Origin: Rhodoferax sp. | Lineage (GTDB): Bacteria; Pseudomonadota; Gammaproteobacteria; Burkholderiales; Burkholderiaceae_C | NCBI GenBank assembly: GCA_024235935.1 | Contig: JACKLL010000016.1 | Location: 10,086-74,085, forward strand | DNA: 64,000 nt | Direction of reading: 5' to 3' | Part shown: positions 27,181 through 38,185 of the stretch, in pieces | How the letters are laid out: every line of letters begins with the position of its first letter | How positions within the stretch are numbered: position 1 is the stretch's first letter | Notes under the pieces: generated by a model | Database searches by the model: none | Seen by the model: only the letters and a program-made list of their open reading frames with translations | Told to the model about the DNA's origin: nothing | Position numbers and translations under genes: made by a program

Positions 27181-28062
27181 GCGCAGCGGCACACACAGCA
27201 ACCACCGTCGCGCCACCGCCGTCGTCGCGCCACCTTGCCTTCCTGCGGCGCCTGCTGGCGAATCGCTCGTTCACGATCGGACTGGTGCTGGTCGGCGCGG
27301 TGGTGCTGATGGCACTGCTGGCCAATTTGATCGCGCCCTTCGATCCGCTCAAGGGCAACTTCAAGGCACGGATGGTGCCGCCAGGTGCCGGGCACTGGCT
27401 GGGCACCGACCATTTCGGGCGCGACATCCTGTCGCGCATCCTGCATGGTGCCCAGGTGTCGCTGCGCATCGGGTTTCTGGTGGCGCTGTTCACTGCCGTG
27501 GCTGGTGCCGTCATCGGCGCGACGGCCGGGTATTTCCGTTACGCCGACGGACCGGTGATGCGCCTGATGGATGCGTTCATGGCCTTCCCGCCCATCATCC
27601 TGGCGATCGCCATCAGCGCAGTGCTGGGAGCTTCGGTGACCAATGTGGTGATCGCGCTGGCGATCGCGGCCACGCCGCATACCGCGCGGGTGGTGCGGGC
27701 CTCGGTGATGGTGGTGCGCGAGATGGAATACGTCGAGGCGGCGCGTGCTCTGGGCGCCGGTCATGCACGGATACTGCTGCGCCATGTGCTCGCCAACGCA
27801 ATGGCGCCGCTGGTGGTGCGGGTGACCTATGTGTTTGCCATTGCCATCCTGAACGAGGCGGTGTTGTCGTTCATCGGTGTCGGGCCGCCTCCGCCGACAC
27901 CGACCTTCGGCGCCATCATCGCCAATGGCCGCGACTTCATCGTGGCTGCGCCCTGGATCACCGTGGCGCCGGGTATGGCGATCCTGGTCAGTGTGCTGGG
28001 GCTGAACATGCTCGGCGATGGACTGCGCGACGTGCTGGATCCGCGCATGGCGGTGACCACCG

Positions 28063-29078
<1,016 letters not shown>

Positions 29079-29082
<4 letters not shown>

Positions 29083-30070
29083 CGCAGCCTTCCATCCCCT
29101 GATCGAGGCGCGGGGCCTGCAAGTACTTCAGCGCCATCAGGGGTTCCTGGCAAACCGGTGCCGCCGCTGCGCCGGTCGATGGTGTGGACCTGCAGATCGC
29201 GACCGGCGAGACGCTGGGCCTGGTGGGCGAATCGGGTTGCGGAAAGTCCACCACCGGGCGTCTGCTGCTGCGCCTGATCGAACCCAGCGGCGGCAGCATC
29301 CTGCACCACGGACAGGACATCACCACACTCGACGCCGCCGGCATGCGCGTCAAGCGCCGCGCCATGCAGATCGTGTTCCAGGACCCGTACGGTTCGCTGA
29401 ACCCGCGCATGCGGGTGGACGACATCATTGCCGAGCCGCTGGTGATCCACGGCGTGGGCCAGCGCGGCGAAGCCGTGCCGCGCGGGTACGCGAACTGCTG
29501 CAACTGGTCAGCCTGCCCGAGACGGCCTTGCAGCGCTACCCGCACGAGTTCTCCGGCGGCCAGCGCCAGCGCATCGGCATTGCGCGTGCATTGGCGCTGC
29601 AGCCCGAATTCATCGTCGCCGACGAGGCGGTCTCGGCGCTCGACGTGTCGGTGCAGGCCCAGGTCATCAACCTGATGCGGGAACTGCAGCGCGACCTGAA
29701 ACTGACCTATCTGTTCATCTCGCACAACCTGGCGGTGGTGCGCAACATCAGCGACCGGGTCGCCGTGATGTATCTGGGCCGCATTGTCGAGGTCGCGCCG
29801 GCCGGGCAGCTGTTTGCCCATCCGCGTCATCCTTACACCCAGGCCTTGCTGGCGGCCTTGCCGAGCGAGCATCCTTCGCAACGCCGCACCCGCGCGCTGA
29901 TCCGCGGCGACATGCCAGACCCGGACACCATCGGCACCGGCTGCCGTTTTGCCAGTCGCTGTCCGCACATGCTGCCGCGTTGCCAGGTCGAAGACCCGCA
30001 ACTGATCAACCTTCAAGGCGGCCAGCAGGTGGCCTGCCTGCGGGTTGCCGATGGCAGCCTGCCCGACTGA
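29079..30070 (+). pseudogene. ABC importer ATPase, DppF type, with frameshifts
   Basis: The gene starts MTQPSIP at 29079 and breaks at once (near 29097, in a C run), again near 29119 (two bases) and near 29487. Between breaks it is a normal DppF/OppF ATPase: Walker A GESGCGKSTTGR, FQDPYGSLNPRM, signature FSGGQRQRIGIARALA, Walker B FIVADEAVSALD, FISHNLAVV and the C-terminal GCRFASRCPHMLPRC. From about 29490 to the stop the frame is clean. Whether the breaks are real or sequencing errors cannot be told from one sequence. Confidence 0.85.
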
Positions 30071-30107
30071 GGCACCTGCGGCCTTGCATTTGTCAAGAGG
30101 AGTTCCC

Positions 30108-31613
30108 ATGGCCCGCAAACCACCCCGCATCCTGGTTGCCGAATGCATGCAGGAGATATCGTCCTTCAATCCGCTGCAGTCCGAATACGGCAACTTCCAT
30201 ATCGAGCGCGGGCACGAGATGCTGGTGCAAAAAGGCATCAACACCGGATTGGGGGGTGCCCTGGCGGTATTCGACGAGGTCGGCTTCGAGCCGGTGCTGA
30301 CGATCTCCGCCCGTGCCGGGTCGGCCGGCCTGTTGTCCCGGCCCGGCTGGACCCGGCTGATGGGCGAAGTGCTGGAGGCGATTGCGGCCGAGGCGGGCAG
30401 CGGCATCGATGGCGTGTATTTCTCGATGCACGGCGCCATGGCCGCCGACGGCGAACTCGACCCGGAGGGGTATCTGCTCACCGAGACGCGCAAGCTGGTG
30501 GGTCCGGACGTCCCCATCGTCATCACGCTCGACCTGCACGGCATCCTGACCGATCGCATGCTGCGTCAGATCGACGGCCTGGCGATCTACCACACCTATC
30601 CGCACGTGGATTTCGCCTCCACCGGCGCGCGCGCGGCGCGGGTGCTGCACCGGCTGGTGACAGACACGTCGGTGCGACCGACCATCGCGCGGGTCACGAT
30701 ACCAGCGCTGGTGCGTGGCGACGAGCTGATCACCAAGTCCGGCTGCTACGGTTCGCTGATCCGCGAGGCGCGCCGGCTGGAACTCGAGGGTATGGCGATG
30801 TCGGCCGGCATCATGATCGGCAATCCGTTCACCGACGTGCCCGAGTTGTGTTGCCAGGTGATCGTCGCCACGGACGGTGATGCCGATACCGCGCAGCAGC
30901 AGGCCTTGCAGCTGGCCCGCGAATTCTGGCCATTGCGCCACCGCATGCAGGGCAAGTTCAGCAGCCTGGAGCGGGCCATCGCGCAGGCCCGCTCCATTCC
31001 CGGCCCGGTGATCTTCACCGATGCGGCCGACGCCACCTCGTCCGGCGCCACCGGCGATTCCAACCTGATACTGCGCGGGCTTTGCGATGCCAGATACCCG
31101 AAAAAGGTGCTGGCGCAGATCGTCGATCCCGCCGCGGCCGCAGCGGCACACAGGGCAGGTGTTGGCGCCACACTGGACGTGACACTGGGTGGCGCGATCG
31201 ATCCGGCACGGTTTTCACCGATGCCGGTCACGGCGAAGGTCCGGCTGTTGTCGGATGGTCGGGCGCGGCTGGAGACGATGAAGATCGGACTGGATGCCGG
31301 GCCGACCGCGGTGCTGACCTGGGACAACTTCACCGTTGTGGTGTTCAGCCAGACGGTGAGCCTGTTCGACCGTGCCATGTATTTCGCCAACGGCCTGAAC
31401 CCGAAGGACTTCGACCTGATCGTCGTCAAGTCGCCGCATACCGAGCATCACATGTTCGAAGCCTGGGCCGATTGCAACTTCAATGTCGATGTTCCTGGCG
31501 CGACCTCGGCCAATCTGCCGACGCTCGGTCACACGATCTGCGCGCGCCCGACGTATCCGCTGGACCCGCAGGCGCGCTTCGATCCACAGGTCGTACTGTA
31601 CGAGCGCCGCTGA
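30108..31613 (+). CDS. M81-family metallopeptidase (MlrC-like)
   Basis: This 501-residue protein matches the microcystinase C family (DUF1485 plus the MlrC C-terminal domain). Seen are ILVAECMQEISSFNP at the N-terminus, FSMHGAMAADGELDPEGYLL, ITLDLHGILTDRM and YHTYPHVDFASTG with the conserved Asp and His residues expected to bind zinc. The known member MlrC hydrolyses linearised peptide fragments; most relatives are uncharacterised. AGAGGAG precedes the ATG. It follows the ABC importer by 37 bases, so its substrate is probably what the importer brings in or a derivative of it. Confidence 0.9.
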   Translation: MARKPPRILVAECMQEISSFNPLQSEYGNFHIERGHEMLVQKGINTGLGGALAVFDEVGFEPVLTISARAGSAGLLSRPGWTRLMGEVLEAIAAEAGSGIDGVYFSMHGAMAADGELDPEGYLLTETRKLVGPDVPIVITLDLHGILTDRMLRQIDGLAIYHTYPHVDFASTGARAARVLHRLVTDTSVRPTIARVTIPALVRGDELITKSGCYGSLIREARRLELEGMAMSAGIMIGNPFTDVPELCCQVIVATDGDADTAQQQALQLAREFWPLRHRMQGKFSSLERAIAQARSIPGPVIFTDAADATSSGATGDSNLILRGLCDARYPKKVLAQIVDPAAAAAAHRAGVGATLDVTLGGAIDPARFSPMPVTAKVRLLSDGRARLETMKIGLDAGPTAVLTWDNFTVVVFSQTVSLFDRAMYFANGLNPKDFDLIVVKSPHTEHHMFEAWADCNFNVDVPGATSANLPTLGHTICARPTYPLDPQARFDPQVVLYERR

Positions 31614-31707
31614 TGTTGGCGGGCTCGCGCGTTCTCTCCATCACAGGACCGGTCCATCTGGAGCCCTGTCCCCTCACCGATGTTGGCCGGCAGGCCGGGA
31701 AATCGCC

Positions 31708-32889
31708 ATGAAGATTGACTCCGTTGACTTCTTCTACCTCGCCATGCCTGAGGTCACGCTGGAGGCGGACGGCAGCCAGGATGCGCTGCTGGTGCGCGTG
31801 GCTGCGGGCGGCCATGTGGGTTACGGCGAATGCGAGGCCGCACCACTGCCCTCGATAGCGGCCTTCGTCTGCCCGCAGTCCCATGGCGCCTGCCAGCCGG
31901 TGAGCGCCTCGGTGCTGGGGCGCGAATTGAACAGCCCTGCCGATATTGCGGCGATCGCCGCCGATGTGGCGTACAACAGCATGGACGTGTTGCAGGCAGC
32001 GCACACGTTCTCCGGTATCGAGATGGCCCTGTGGGACATCCTTGGCAAGATGCGTGGTGAACCGGTCTGGCGGCTGCTGGGCTATCGGGCCAGCCATGGC
32101 AAGACACCGTATGCGTCGCTGCTGTTCGGCGACGAACCCCAGCAGACGCTGGAGCGCGCCCGGGACGCGATTGCACGGGGTTTCACGGCGGCCAAGTTCG
32201 GCTGGGGGCCGATAGGCCGGGGCACGGCGCAGCAGGACGCCGACCACTTTGTGGCTGCCCGCGAGGCGCTGGGCGGCGACGGCGTCCTTCTGGTTGATGT
32301 CGGGCAGATTTTCGTCGACGATGTCGCCCGCGCGGCCGAACGCCTGCCGGCGCTGGAGGCGGCGCGCGTGGTGTGGTTCGAGGAGCCGTTCCACGCCAGC
32401 GCACTGGCGTCCTACGGCGAACTGGCAAGCCAATGTACTTCGGTGCGTCTGGCCGGTGGCGAAGGCGCGCACAACGTCTCGATGGCGCGCCACCTGATCG
32501 ATTATGGCGGTATCGGCTTCGTGCAGATCGACTGCGGCCGCATCGGTGGCATCGGTCCGGCCAAACAGGTGGCCGACCATGCGGTGGCCAAAGGGATCAC
32601 CTACGTCAACCATACATTTACCTCGCATCTGGCACTCAGCGCGTCTTTGCAGCCGTTTGCCGGTCTGGCCTCGCACGTGATCTGCGAGTACCCGGCGGCC
32701 CCCAAGGCGCTGGCCGTGGAGATGACGGGTAATCACCTGTTGCCCGATCGTTCCGGAAAGATTCACGCGCCAGATGCGCCCGGACTGGGCATCACGCTGG
32801 ACGCGGCTGCGGTGCGGCGCTACCAGCTCGATGTCGAGTTGCGCGTGGCGGGACGCACCTTGTACCGGTCGCCGTCCTTCTGCGACTGA
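31708..32889 (+). CDS. Enolase-superfamily (mandelate racemase/MLE) enzyme, copy 2
   Basis: The 393-residue protein has the same fold and exactly the same length as copy 1 at 21427-22608. The barrel motifs are AAKFGWGPIG, LLVDVGQ, VWFEEPF, RLAGGEG, the VQIDCGRIGG strand and a His in YVNHTFTSH. The spacing after the third ligand and the HTFTSH segment differ from copy 1, so the two should not have the same activity. It is the last gene of the plus-strand catabolic operon. The reaction is an alpha-proton abstraction on an acid; which one is unknown. Confidence 0.9.
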   Translation: MKIDSVDFFYLAMPEVTLEADGSQDALLVRVAAGGHVGYGECEAAPLPSIAAFVCPQSHGACQPVSASVLGRELNSPADIAAIAADVAYNSMDVLQAAHTFSGIEMALWDILGKMRGEPVWRLLGYRASHGKTPYASLLFGDEPQQTLERARDAIARGFTAAKFGWGPIGRGTAQQDADHFVAAREALGGDGVLLVDVGQIFVDDVARAAERLPALEAARVVWFEEPFHASALASYGELASQCTSVRLAGGEGAHNVSMARHLIDYGGIGFVQIDCGRIGGIGPAKQVADHAVAKGITYVNHTFTSHLALSASLQPFAGLASHVICEYPAAPKALAVEMTGNHLLPDRSGKIHAPDAPGLGITLDAAAVRRYQLDVELRVAGRTLYRSPSFCD

Positions 32890-32979
32890 CTGTGCGCGCT
32901 CCGAAGCTGCTGTACGGGTAGGATTGCGCGCAGACGCGGCTCGGGGAGTGGCGTCATCTACCTTGCAGATGGAGAGTTC

Positions 32980-33804
32980 ATGAAGCACGGAATTGCGCGT
33001 CTCCCCGTTGCCGTGATGTTGCTGGCGATGGTGTTCCTGGTGAGCATGCTGGTGCGCGGTGTGGCCGATACCACCACCGCCATGATCGTCAGTTCGCTGG
33101 TGATGTTTGCCGCCTGCCTGGCCAGCGCCGTGCATTTGCTGGGTGCGCGAGCCGCCGCCTGGTTTGCCGCCATTGCCATCGCGCTGGGCTGGTTCGCCGA
33201 GCAGATGGGATCGTCGCGCGGCTGGTTCTTCGGCAGCTATACCTATACCGATGTGCTGGGCCCGCGCATCGGCGATGTGCCCGCCATCATTCCGCTGATG
33301 TGGTTTGCCCTGGCGTATATGGGGTATGTCATCAGCAACCTGATCGTGCGGCGCGCGCCGGCGGACGGGTCCACCCATCTGGGCGAGGCGGTGTGCATGT
33401 CGCTGCTGGCGGCGATGATCGTCACGGCCTACGACCTGGGTGCCGACCCCTATATGGTGTACGTGCTCAAGGCCTGGATCATGGCCGAGAAGAACGGCGC
33501 CTGGTTCGGCGAGACGGTGCAGGGTTTCGTCGGCTGGACTTTCGTCGGTTTCTGCATCATCCTGTCGTTCCGCCTCGTGGTGCGCAAGCTGCCCGCGCTG
33601 CCGTCGGCCGGAATCAGCCGGCGCCACGCGTTGATGCCGGTGCTGATCTATGCCGGGCTGATGGCGTTCCAGATCGTGGCCGGCTTTCCGGTCGAAACGC
33701 GGTCGATCGCAGTGTTTGCCATGGGTATTCCGGTCCTGTGTGCGCTCGCCGGCTGGCGCCACTGGCGAACCCAGGCCACGGTCAATGGCGGGGAGACGGC
33801 ATGA
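32980..33804 (+). CDS. DUF422 (carotenoid biosynthesis-type) integral membrane protein
   Basis: This 274-residue protein has about seven membrane helices. It carries the family segments WFAEQMGSSRGWFFGSYTYTDVLGPRIGDVPAIIPLMWF and YDLGADPYMVYVLKAWIM. Known relatives include CruF, a hydratase of carotenoid ends, and the C50 carotenoid hydratase of haloarchaea. No phytoene synthase or desaturase gene lies in the window. Its TGA overlaps the ATG of the MpaB-like gene, which couples the two. The substrate is likely an isoprenoid, but a carotenoid is only one possibility. Confidence 0.85.
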   Translation: MKHGIARLPVAVMLLAMVFLVSMLVRGVADTTTAMIVSSLVMFAACLASAVHLLGARAAAWFAAIAIALGWFAEQMGSSRGWFFGSYTYTDVLGPRIGDVPAIIPLMWFALAYMGYVISNLIVRRAPADGSTHLGEAVCMSLLAAMIVTAYDLGADPYMVYVLKAWIMAEKNGAWFGETVQGFVGWTFVGFCIILSFRLVVRKLPALPSAGISRRHALMPVLIYAGLMAFQIVAGFPVETRSIAVFAMGIPVLCALAGWRHWRTQATVNGGETA

Positions 33805-35258
33805 TGCCGGCGCAGGATGTGGCTGCCCTCGACGCCATGCTGGCGCAGATGCAGGTCACGGCCGACCCGCCGGCGGATCGCACCGTGGCCCGCATCGTCG
33901 GCGCATGGAAGGTTCTGCCCCCCGGCGCCACCGCCCAGGATCTGCACCACGCCCACCAGGCCCAGTGGGACCGACTGCAGCAGGCCACGGCGCTGCTGCA
34001 GCAACTGGGGGACAACGCGTCGCTCGCGCGTTGGCGCGCAGACCTGTCGCGGCTGGACTTCGTGCCCGATGCCGACATGGTCCGGGCGGTGGAGGACTTC
34101 GTGCATGAACAGCAGGCACTGCCAGAATGGGCCGATCCGGCACAACTGGCCCGCGCCGAGGCGATGTTCATGGACCACGGGCCGCTGTCGTGCATCCTGC
34201 TGTTCTGCGCCAGTCTGCCGGAGTGTTATGTGCTCCCCGACCTGTCTGCCGTGCTGCACCTGGCCGGCCAGCTCGAACAGCGCACCGAATACCGGATCCG
34301 CAGCACGGCGGCGATGATCTTCCCGGTCATGATGCGCGGCGGCATGGGCGGCGATGCCGGTACCGGTCGGGCCCAGGTGCTCAAGGTGCGCCTGATCCAC
34401 GCGACGATCCGCAACCTGATCCTGCATGGCTGCCCCGAGGACATCGCACATGCCATGGCCGCGCCGCATGCGGCGGCCGATGCCGGTGTCGTCGCGCCAC
34501 TGCCCGCGCTGCAGGGCGAGCGCTCGATGCAGGCCGCGCTGTTTGGCGCCGGCTGGGACGTCGGCTGCTGTGGCATCCCCTGCGACCAGGAGGAGCTGGG
34601 CTATACGCTGCTCACCTTCAGCTATGTGTTCCTGCGCAGCATGCGCAAGCTCGGGCTGCGCTGTGCGCCGGCGGACGAAGCCGCGTTTCTGCACACCTGG
34701 AACGTCGTGGCCCATGTGCTGGGCGTGCGCGGGGAGCTGATGGCGCACACGATGGACGACGCGGCGGTGCTGTTTACGCGCATGCAGCAACGTGATCGCC
34801 GCTCCGAGTTCACGCACGACCCGCGGCCGGCGCTGGGTCAGGCGCTGATGCGGGCCATGGAGACCTCGATTCCGATCACGCTGCTCAAGCCCTTCGGGAC
34901 ACTCATGACGCTGTACCTGTGCGGCCGGCGCACGGCCGGCCTGATCGGTGTGACGGCGCGTGCGCCGATGCCCTCGCGCATGGTGTTCTTCCTGCTGATG
35001 GTTCTCACACGCGGCATCGACACGCTGGCGCGTCTGGTCTGGCCGGACTTCTCGATTGCGCGTCTGATCACCCGCGTGCTGGGCTACCGGCTGATTACCC
35101 GACTGCTGATGAACCAGACCCGTTCGCTGCAGTTGCCGACCCGCCTGCTGAACCCGGCGCAGCAGATGCTCGATGCCTGGGGTAGCGACCCGCATGCGCC
35201 ACAGTGGATGAACACGCTCGAAGACAAGATGACGGTCAAGGGCAGCTGGCGTGGCTGA
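33801..35258 (+). CDS. DUF2236 / MpaB-like oxygenase
   Basis: This 485-residue protein is mostly alpha-helical. It matches the DUF2236 family through KVRLIHATIR (His200 is the expected haem ligand by comparison with latex-clearing protein), RTEYRIRST, and the CDQEELGYTLLTFSYVFLRSMRKLG segment. Characterised relatives are the rubber oxygenase Lcp, which cleaves isoprene double bonds, and fungal MpaB, which cleaves a farnesyl chain. It is coupled by an ATGA overlap to the DUF422 gene and overlaps the glycosylase gene at its other end. Confidence 0.8.
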   Translation: MMPAQDVAALDAMLAQMQVTADPPADRTVARIVGAWKVLPPGATAQDLHHAHQAQWDRLQQATALLQQLGDNASLARWRADLSRLDFVPDADMVRAVEDFVHEQQALPEWADPAQLARAEAMFMDHGPLSCILLFCASLPECYVLPDLSAVLHLAGQLEQRTEYRIRSTAAMIFPVMMRGGMGGDAGTGRAQVLKVRLIHATIRNLILHGCPEDIAHAMAAPHAAADAGVVAPLPALQGERSMQAALFGAGWDVGCCGIPCDQEELGYTLLTFSYVFLRSMRKLGLRCAPADEAAFLHTWNVVAHVLGVRGELMAHTMDDAAVLFTRMQQRDRRSEFTHDPRPALGQALMRAMETSIPITLLKPFGTLMTLYLCGRRTAGLIGVTARAPMPSRMVFFLLMVLTRGIDTLARLVWPDFSIARLITRVLGYRLITRLLMNQTRSLQLPTRLLNPAQQMLDAWGSDPHAPQWMNTLEDKMTVKGSWRG

Positions 35259-35820
35259 GCCCACGACAGAGGCTGCCACCGACGCTGCACGCGTCACGGG
35301 CTTCGCGCCAATCGCGCGGCCCGATGCCCGCGTGCTGGTGCTGGGCAGCATGCCTGGCGTCGCCTCGCTGCGCGCGCAGCAGTACTACGGCCATCCGCGC
35401 AACGCCTTCTGGCCCATCATGGGCGCCCTGTTCGGCTTTGATGCGCACATGCCGTATGCACAGAGGGTGCGGGCATTGCAGTCGCACCAGGTTGCGGTCT
35501 GGGACGTGCTGGACAGCTGCACGCGTCCCGGCAGCCTGGATTCGGCGATCGAGGCGGACAGCACGGTGCCGAACGACTTTGAAGGCTTCCTGCGGCAACA
35601 CCGTGCCATCACGCGTATCTGTTTCAACGGCGCAGCCGCGGCCCAGCTGTTCCGTCGCCAGGTGGCGCCGAACATCACGCTGGCGCCGGCGCTGCAGCTG
35701 ATCCGCCTGCCCTCGACCAGCCCGGCGCATGCCGGCATGGGGCTGGACCAGAAGCTGCGGGCCTGGCAGGTGGTGCGACCGGAAATGCCCCACGACGGTT
35801 TGCGCACCGAACAGCGATAG
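35251..35820 (+). CDS. Hypoxanthine-DNA glycosylase (uracil-DNA glycosylase family 6)
   Basis: This 189-residue protein has the family-6 motifs VLVLGSMPGVASLRAQQYYGHPRNAFW, VAVWDVLDSC, ICFNGAAAAQLF and LPSTSPAHAG. Family 6 enzymes remove deaminated adenine (hypoxanthine) from DNA and use Asn in the first-motif region rather than the usual uracil-specific pocket. A GTG start overlaps the preceding stop codon by eight bases, so translation is probably coupled. The functional link with the membrane protein and oxygenase upstream is not obvious. Confidence 0.88.
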   Translation: MAEPTTEAATDAARVTGFAPIARPDARVLVLGSMPGVASLRAQQYYGHPRNAFWPIMGALFGFDAHMPYAQRVRALQSHQVAVWDVLDSCTRPGSLDSAIEADSTVPNDFEGFLRQHRAITRICFNGAAAAQLFRRQVAPNITLAPALQLIRLPSTSPAHAGMGLDQKLRAWQVVRPEMPHDGLRTEQR

Positions 35821-35848
35821 CCTTGGCGCGCGCCGCAAAGGTGGGGCG

Positions 35849-35874
35849 CAAGAAAATGGCACCCGAAGGTGCCA
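35849..35874 (-). terminator. UUCG-loop intrinsic terminator of glcB
   Basis: On the minus strand TGGCACC pairs with GGTGCCA across the very stable tetraloop TTCG (35874-35857), followed by TTTTCTT. It lies about 60 bases beyond the malate synthase stop and is the clearest factor-independent terminator in the window. On the plus strand it lies just after the glycosylase gene. Confidence 0.8.
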
Positions 35875-35932
35875 TGCCGCGACTGCGGTCCTGCAGCCCG
35901 CAGCAGCCCTTCAGGCCCCGCCGGCTTGTGCG

Positions 35933-38152
35933 TCAGGCCGTGCCGGCCTTGACCTTCAGCCGCCAGGCATGCAGCAGCGGCTCGGTATAACCACTGGGCT
36001 GCTGCACGCCCTTGAACACCAGGTCGGTCGCCGCCTGGAATGCCGCGCCCTGCGGGTTGCCCGCCATCGGTGTGTACAGGCTGTCGCCGGCGTTCTGTTT
36101 GTCGACCACCTTGGCCATGCGCTTGAACGTGGCACGCACCTGGGCCTTGGTCACCACACCGTGCAGCAGCCAGTTGGCCATGTGCTGGCTCGAGATGCGC
36201 AAGGTCGCGCGGTCTTCCATCAGGCCGATGTTGTGGATGTCGGGCACCTTGGAGCAGCCGATGCCCTGGTCGATCCAGCGCACCACATAGCCCAGAATGC
36301 CCTGCGCGTTGTTGTCCAGTTCCTGCTGCTTTTCGGCGTCGCTCCATGTCGGCGTCTTGACCACCGGGATCGTCAGCAGGTCGTTCAGCAGGCTGTCGCG
36401 CAGCGCGGCCATGTCCTGCTTCTCCATTTCCTTCTGCACGTCGGCCACCTTGACCTGGTGGTAGTGCAGCGCATGCAGCGTGGCGCCGGTCGGGCTGGGT
36501 ACCCAGGCGGTGTTGGCGCCGGCCTTCGGATGCGCGATCTTCTGCTTGAGCATGTCGGCCATCAGGTCCGGCATGGCCCACATGCCCTTGCCGATCTGGG
36601 CCTTGCCACGCAGACCGCAGGCCAGGCCGACCAGCACGTTGTTGCGCTCATAGGCCTGGATCCAGGCGCTGGTCTTCATGTCGCCCTTGCGCAGCACCGG
36701 CCCGGCCTGCATGCAGCTGTGCATCTCGTCGCCGGTGCGGTCCAGGAAGCCGGTGTTGATGAAGGCCACGCGGCTGGCGGCTGCAGCGATGCAGGCCTTG
36801 AGGTTGACGCTGGTGCGGCGCTCCTCGTCCATGATGCCGAGCTTGACGGTGCTGTCCTTGAGGCCCAGCAGCTTCTCGACGCGACCGAACAGCTCGCTGG
36901 CGAACGCCACTTCGGCCGGGCCGTGCATCTTCGGTTTGACGATGTAGACGGACCCCTTGCGGGAGTTGCAGATCGCCTTGCCATCAGGGCCGACGCCATG
37001 GCCTTGCAGGTCGTGCAGCGCGATCGTGGTCGTGACCACCGCGTCCAGGATGCCTTCAGGGATTTCCCGCGTGCTGCCGTCGGCTGCCGTGTAGGTGATG
37101 GCCGGGTTGGTCATCAGGTGACCGACATTGCGCACGAACATCAGCGAGCGGCCATGCAAGGCCACCGTACCGGTGCCCGAAGGCGCGGTATAGATGCGGT
37201 CCGGATTAAGACCACGGGTGAAGGTCTTGCCGCCCTTGCTGACGTTCTCGGTCAGGTCGCCCTTGAGGATGCCGAGCCAGTTGCGATAGCCCAGCACCTT
37301 GTCCTGTGCATCGACCGCTGCCACCGAGTCTTCCAGGTCCAGGATGGTCGACAGTGCGGACTCGAGCACCACATCGCTGACGCCGGCCGCATCGACCGCG
37401 CCGGTCGGCGTGCCGTGGTCGATCCGGATGTCGATGTGCAGGCCGTTGTGTTGCAGCAGCACCGACGTCGGACGGGCGGCTTCGCCCTGGTAACCGATGA
37501 ACTGCTTGCCGTTGCGCAGCGCGGTGGTCTTGCCGCTGGCCAGCGAGACGGCCAGCTGGCCGTCAACGACGGCATAGCCGGTGCTGTCGACATGCGAGCC
37601 GGTCTTCAGCGGCGCGGTGCGGTCCAGCACGTGGCGCGCGTAGGCGATGACCCGGGCGCCGCGGATCGGGTTGTAGGGGCCGGCGCGCGTGGCTCCGTCG
37701 CTCTCGTCGATCGCATCGGTGCCGTACAGCGCGTCGTACAGCGAGCCCCAGCGCGCGTTGGCGGCGTTGAGCGCGTAACGCGCGTTGAGGATAGGCACCA
37801 CCAGTTGCGGGCCGGCCTGCTGGGCCAGCTCGGCATCGACGTTCTTCGTCGTCGCGCGTACCGTGGCCGGCTCCGGCACCAGGTAGCCGATGCGGGTCAG
37901 GAAGGCGCGGTAAGCCTTCATCGCGCGAATCGGGCCGGGATGGGCCTTGTGCCACTGGTCCAGCTCGGTCTGCAGGCGCTCGCGTTCGGCCAGCAGGGCG
38001 GCATTCTTCGGCGCCAGGTCGGTGACGATGGCATCGAATCCGCGCCAGAACCCGGCGCTGTCTACACCGGTGCCCGGCAACACCTGTTGCTCGATGAAGT
38101 CGAATAGTTCGGTCGCGATGTCCAGCTGGTGCATGCGGATGCGTGTGCTCAT
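35933..38152 (-). CDS. glcB: Malate synthase G
   Basis: This 739-residue enzyme condenses glyoxylate with acetyl-CoA to malate. The length of over 700 residues and segments such as NARWGSLYDALYGTDAI, LHIDIRIDHGTP, ILDLEDSVAAVDA, FVRNVGHLMTNPAI and GIMDEERRTSVNLKACI identify isoform G. The Arg and the DEERR Glu/Asp near the active site are present. No isocitrate lyase or glycolate oxidase gene lies beside it. A haloacid dehalogenase lies just upstream on the same strand, and 2-haloacid breakdown can yield glycolate and hence glyoxylate, so the pairing is meaningful. Confidence 0.96.
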   Translation of the reverse strand: MSTRIRMHQLDIATELFDFIEQQVLPGTGVDSAGFWRGFDAIVTDLAPKNAALLAERERLQTELDQWHKAHPGPIRAMKAYRAFLTRIGYLVPEPATVRATTKNVDAELAQQAGPQLVVPILNARYALNAANARWGSLYDALYGTDAIDESDGATRAGPYNPIRGARVIAYARHVLDRTAPLKTGSHVDSTGYAVVDGQLAVSLASGKTTALRNGKQFIGYQGEAARPTSVLLQHNGLHIDIRIDHGTPTGAVDAAGVSDVVLESALSTILDLEDSVAAVDAQDKVLGYRNWLGILKGDLTENVSKGGKTFTRGLNPDRIYTAPSGTGTVALHGRSLMFVRNVGHLMTNPAITYTAADGSTREIPEGILDAVVTTTIALHDLQGHGVGPDGKAICNSRKGSVYIVKPKMHGPAEVAFASELFGRVEKLLGLKDSTVKLGIMDEERRTSVNLKACIAAAASRVAFINTGFLDRTGDEMHSCMQAGPVLRKGDMKTSAWIQAYERNNVLVGLACGLRGKAQIGKGMWAMPDLMADMLKQKIAHPKAGANTAWVPSPTGATLHALHYHQVKVADVQKEMEKQDMAALRDSLLNDLLTIPVVKTPTWSDAEKQQELDNNAQGILGYVVRWIDQGIGCSKVPDIHNIGLMEDRATLRISSQHMANWLLHGVVTKAQVRATFKRMAKVVDKQNAGDSLYTPMAGNPQGAAFQAATDLVFKGVQQPSGYTEPLLHAWRLKVKAGTA

Positions 38153-38185
38153 GGGTTCCCCTCGGAAAAACAGGTTTGGAAAAGA

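Noticed and set aside
31480..33762. A 760-codon minus-strand frame opposite the second enolase and DUF422 genes
   Set aside because: Composition and lack of motifs mark it as an antisense shadow; the plus-strand genes explain the codon pattern.
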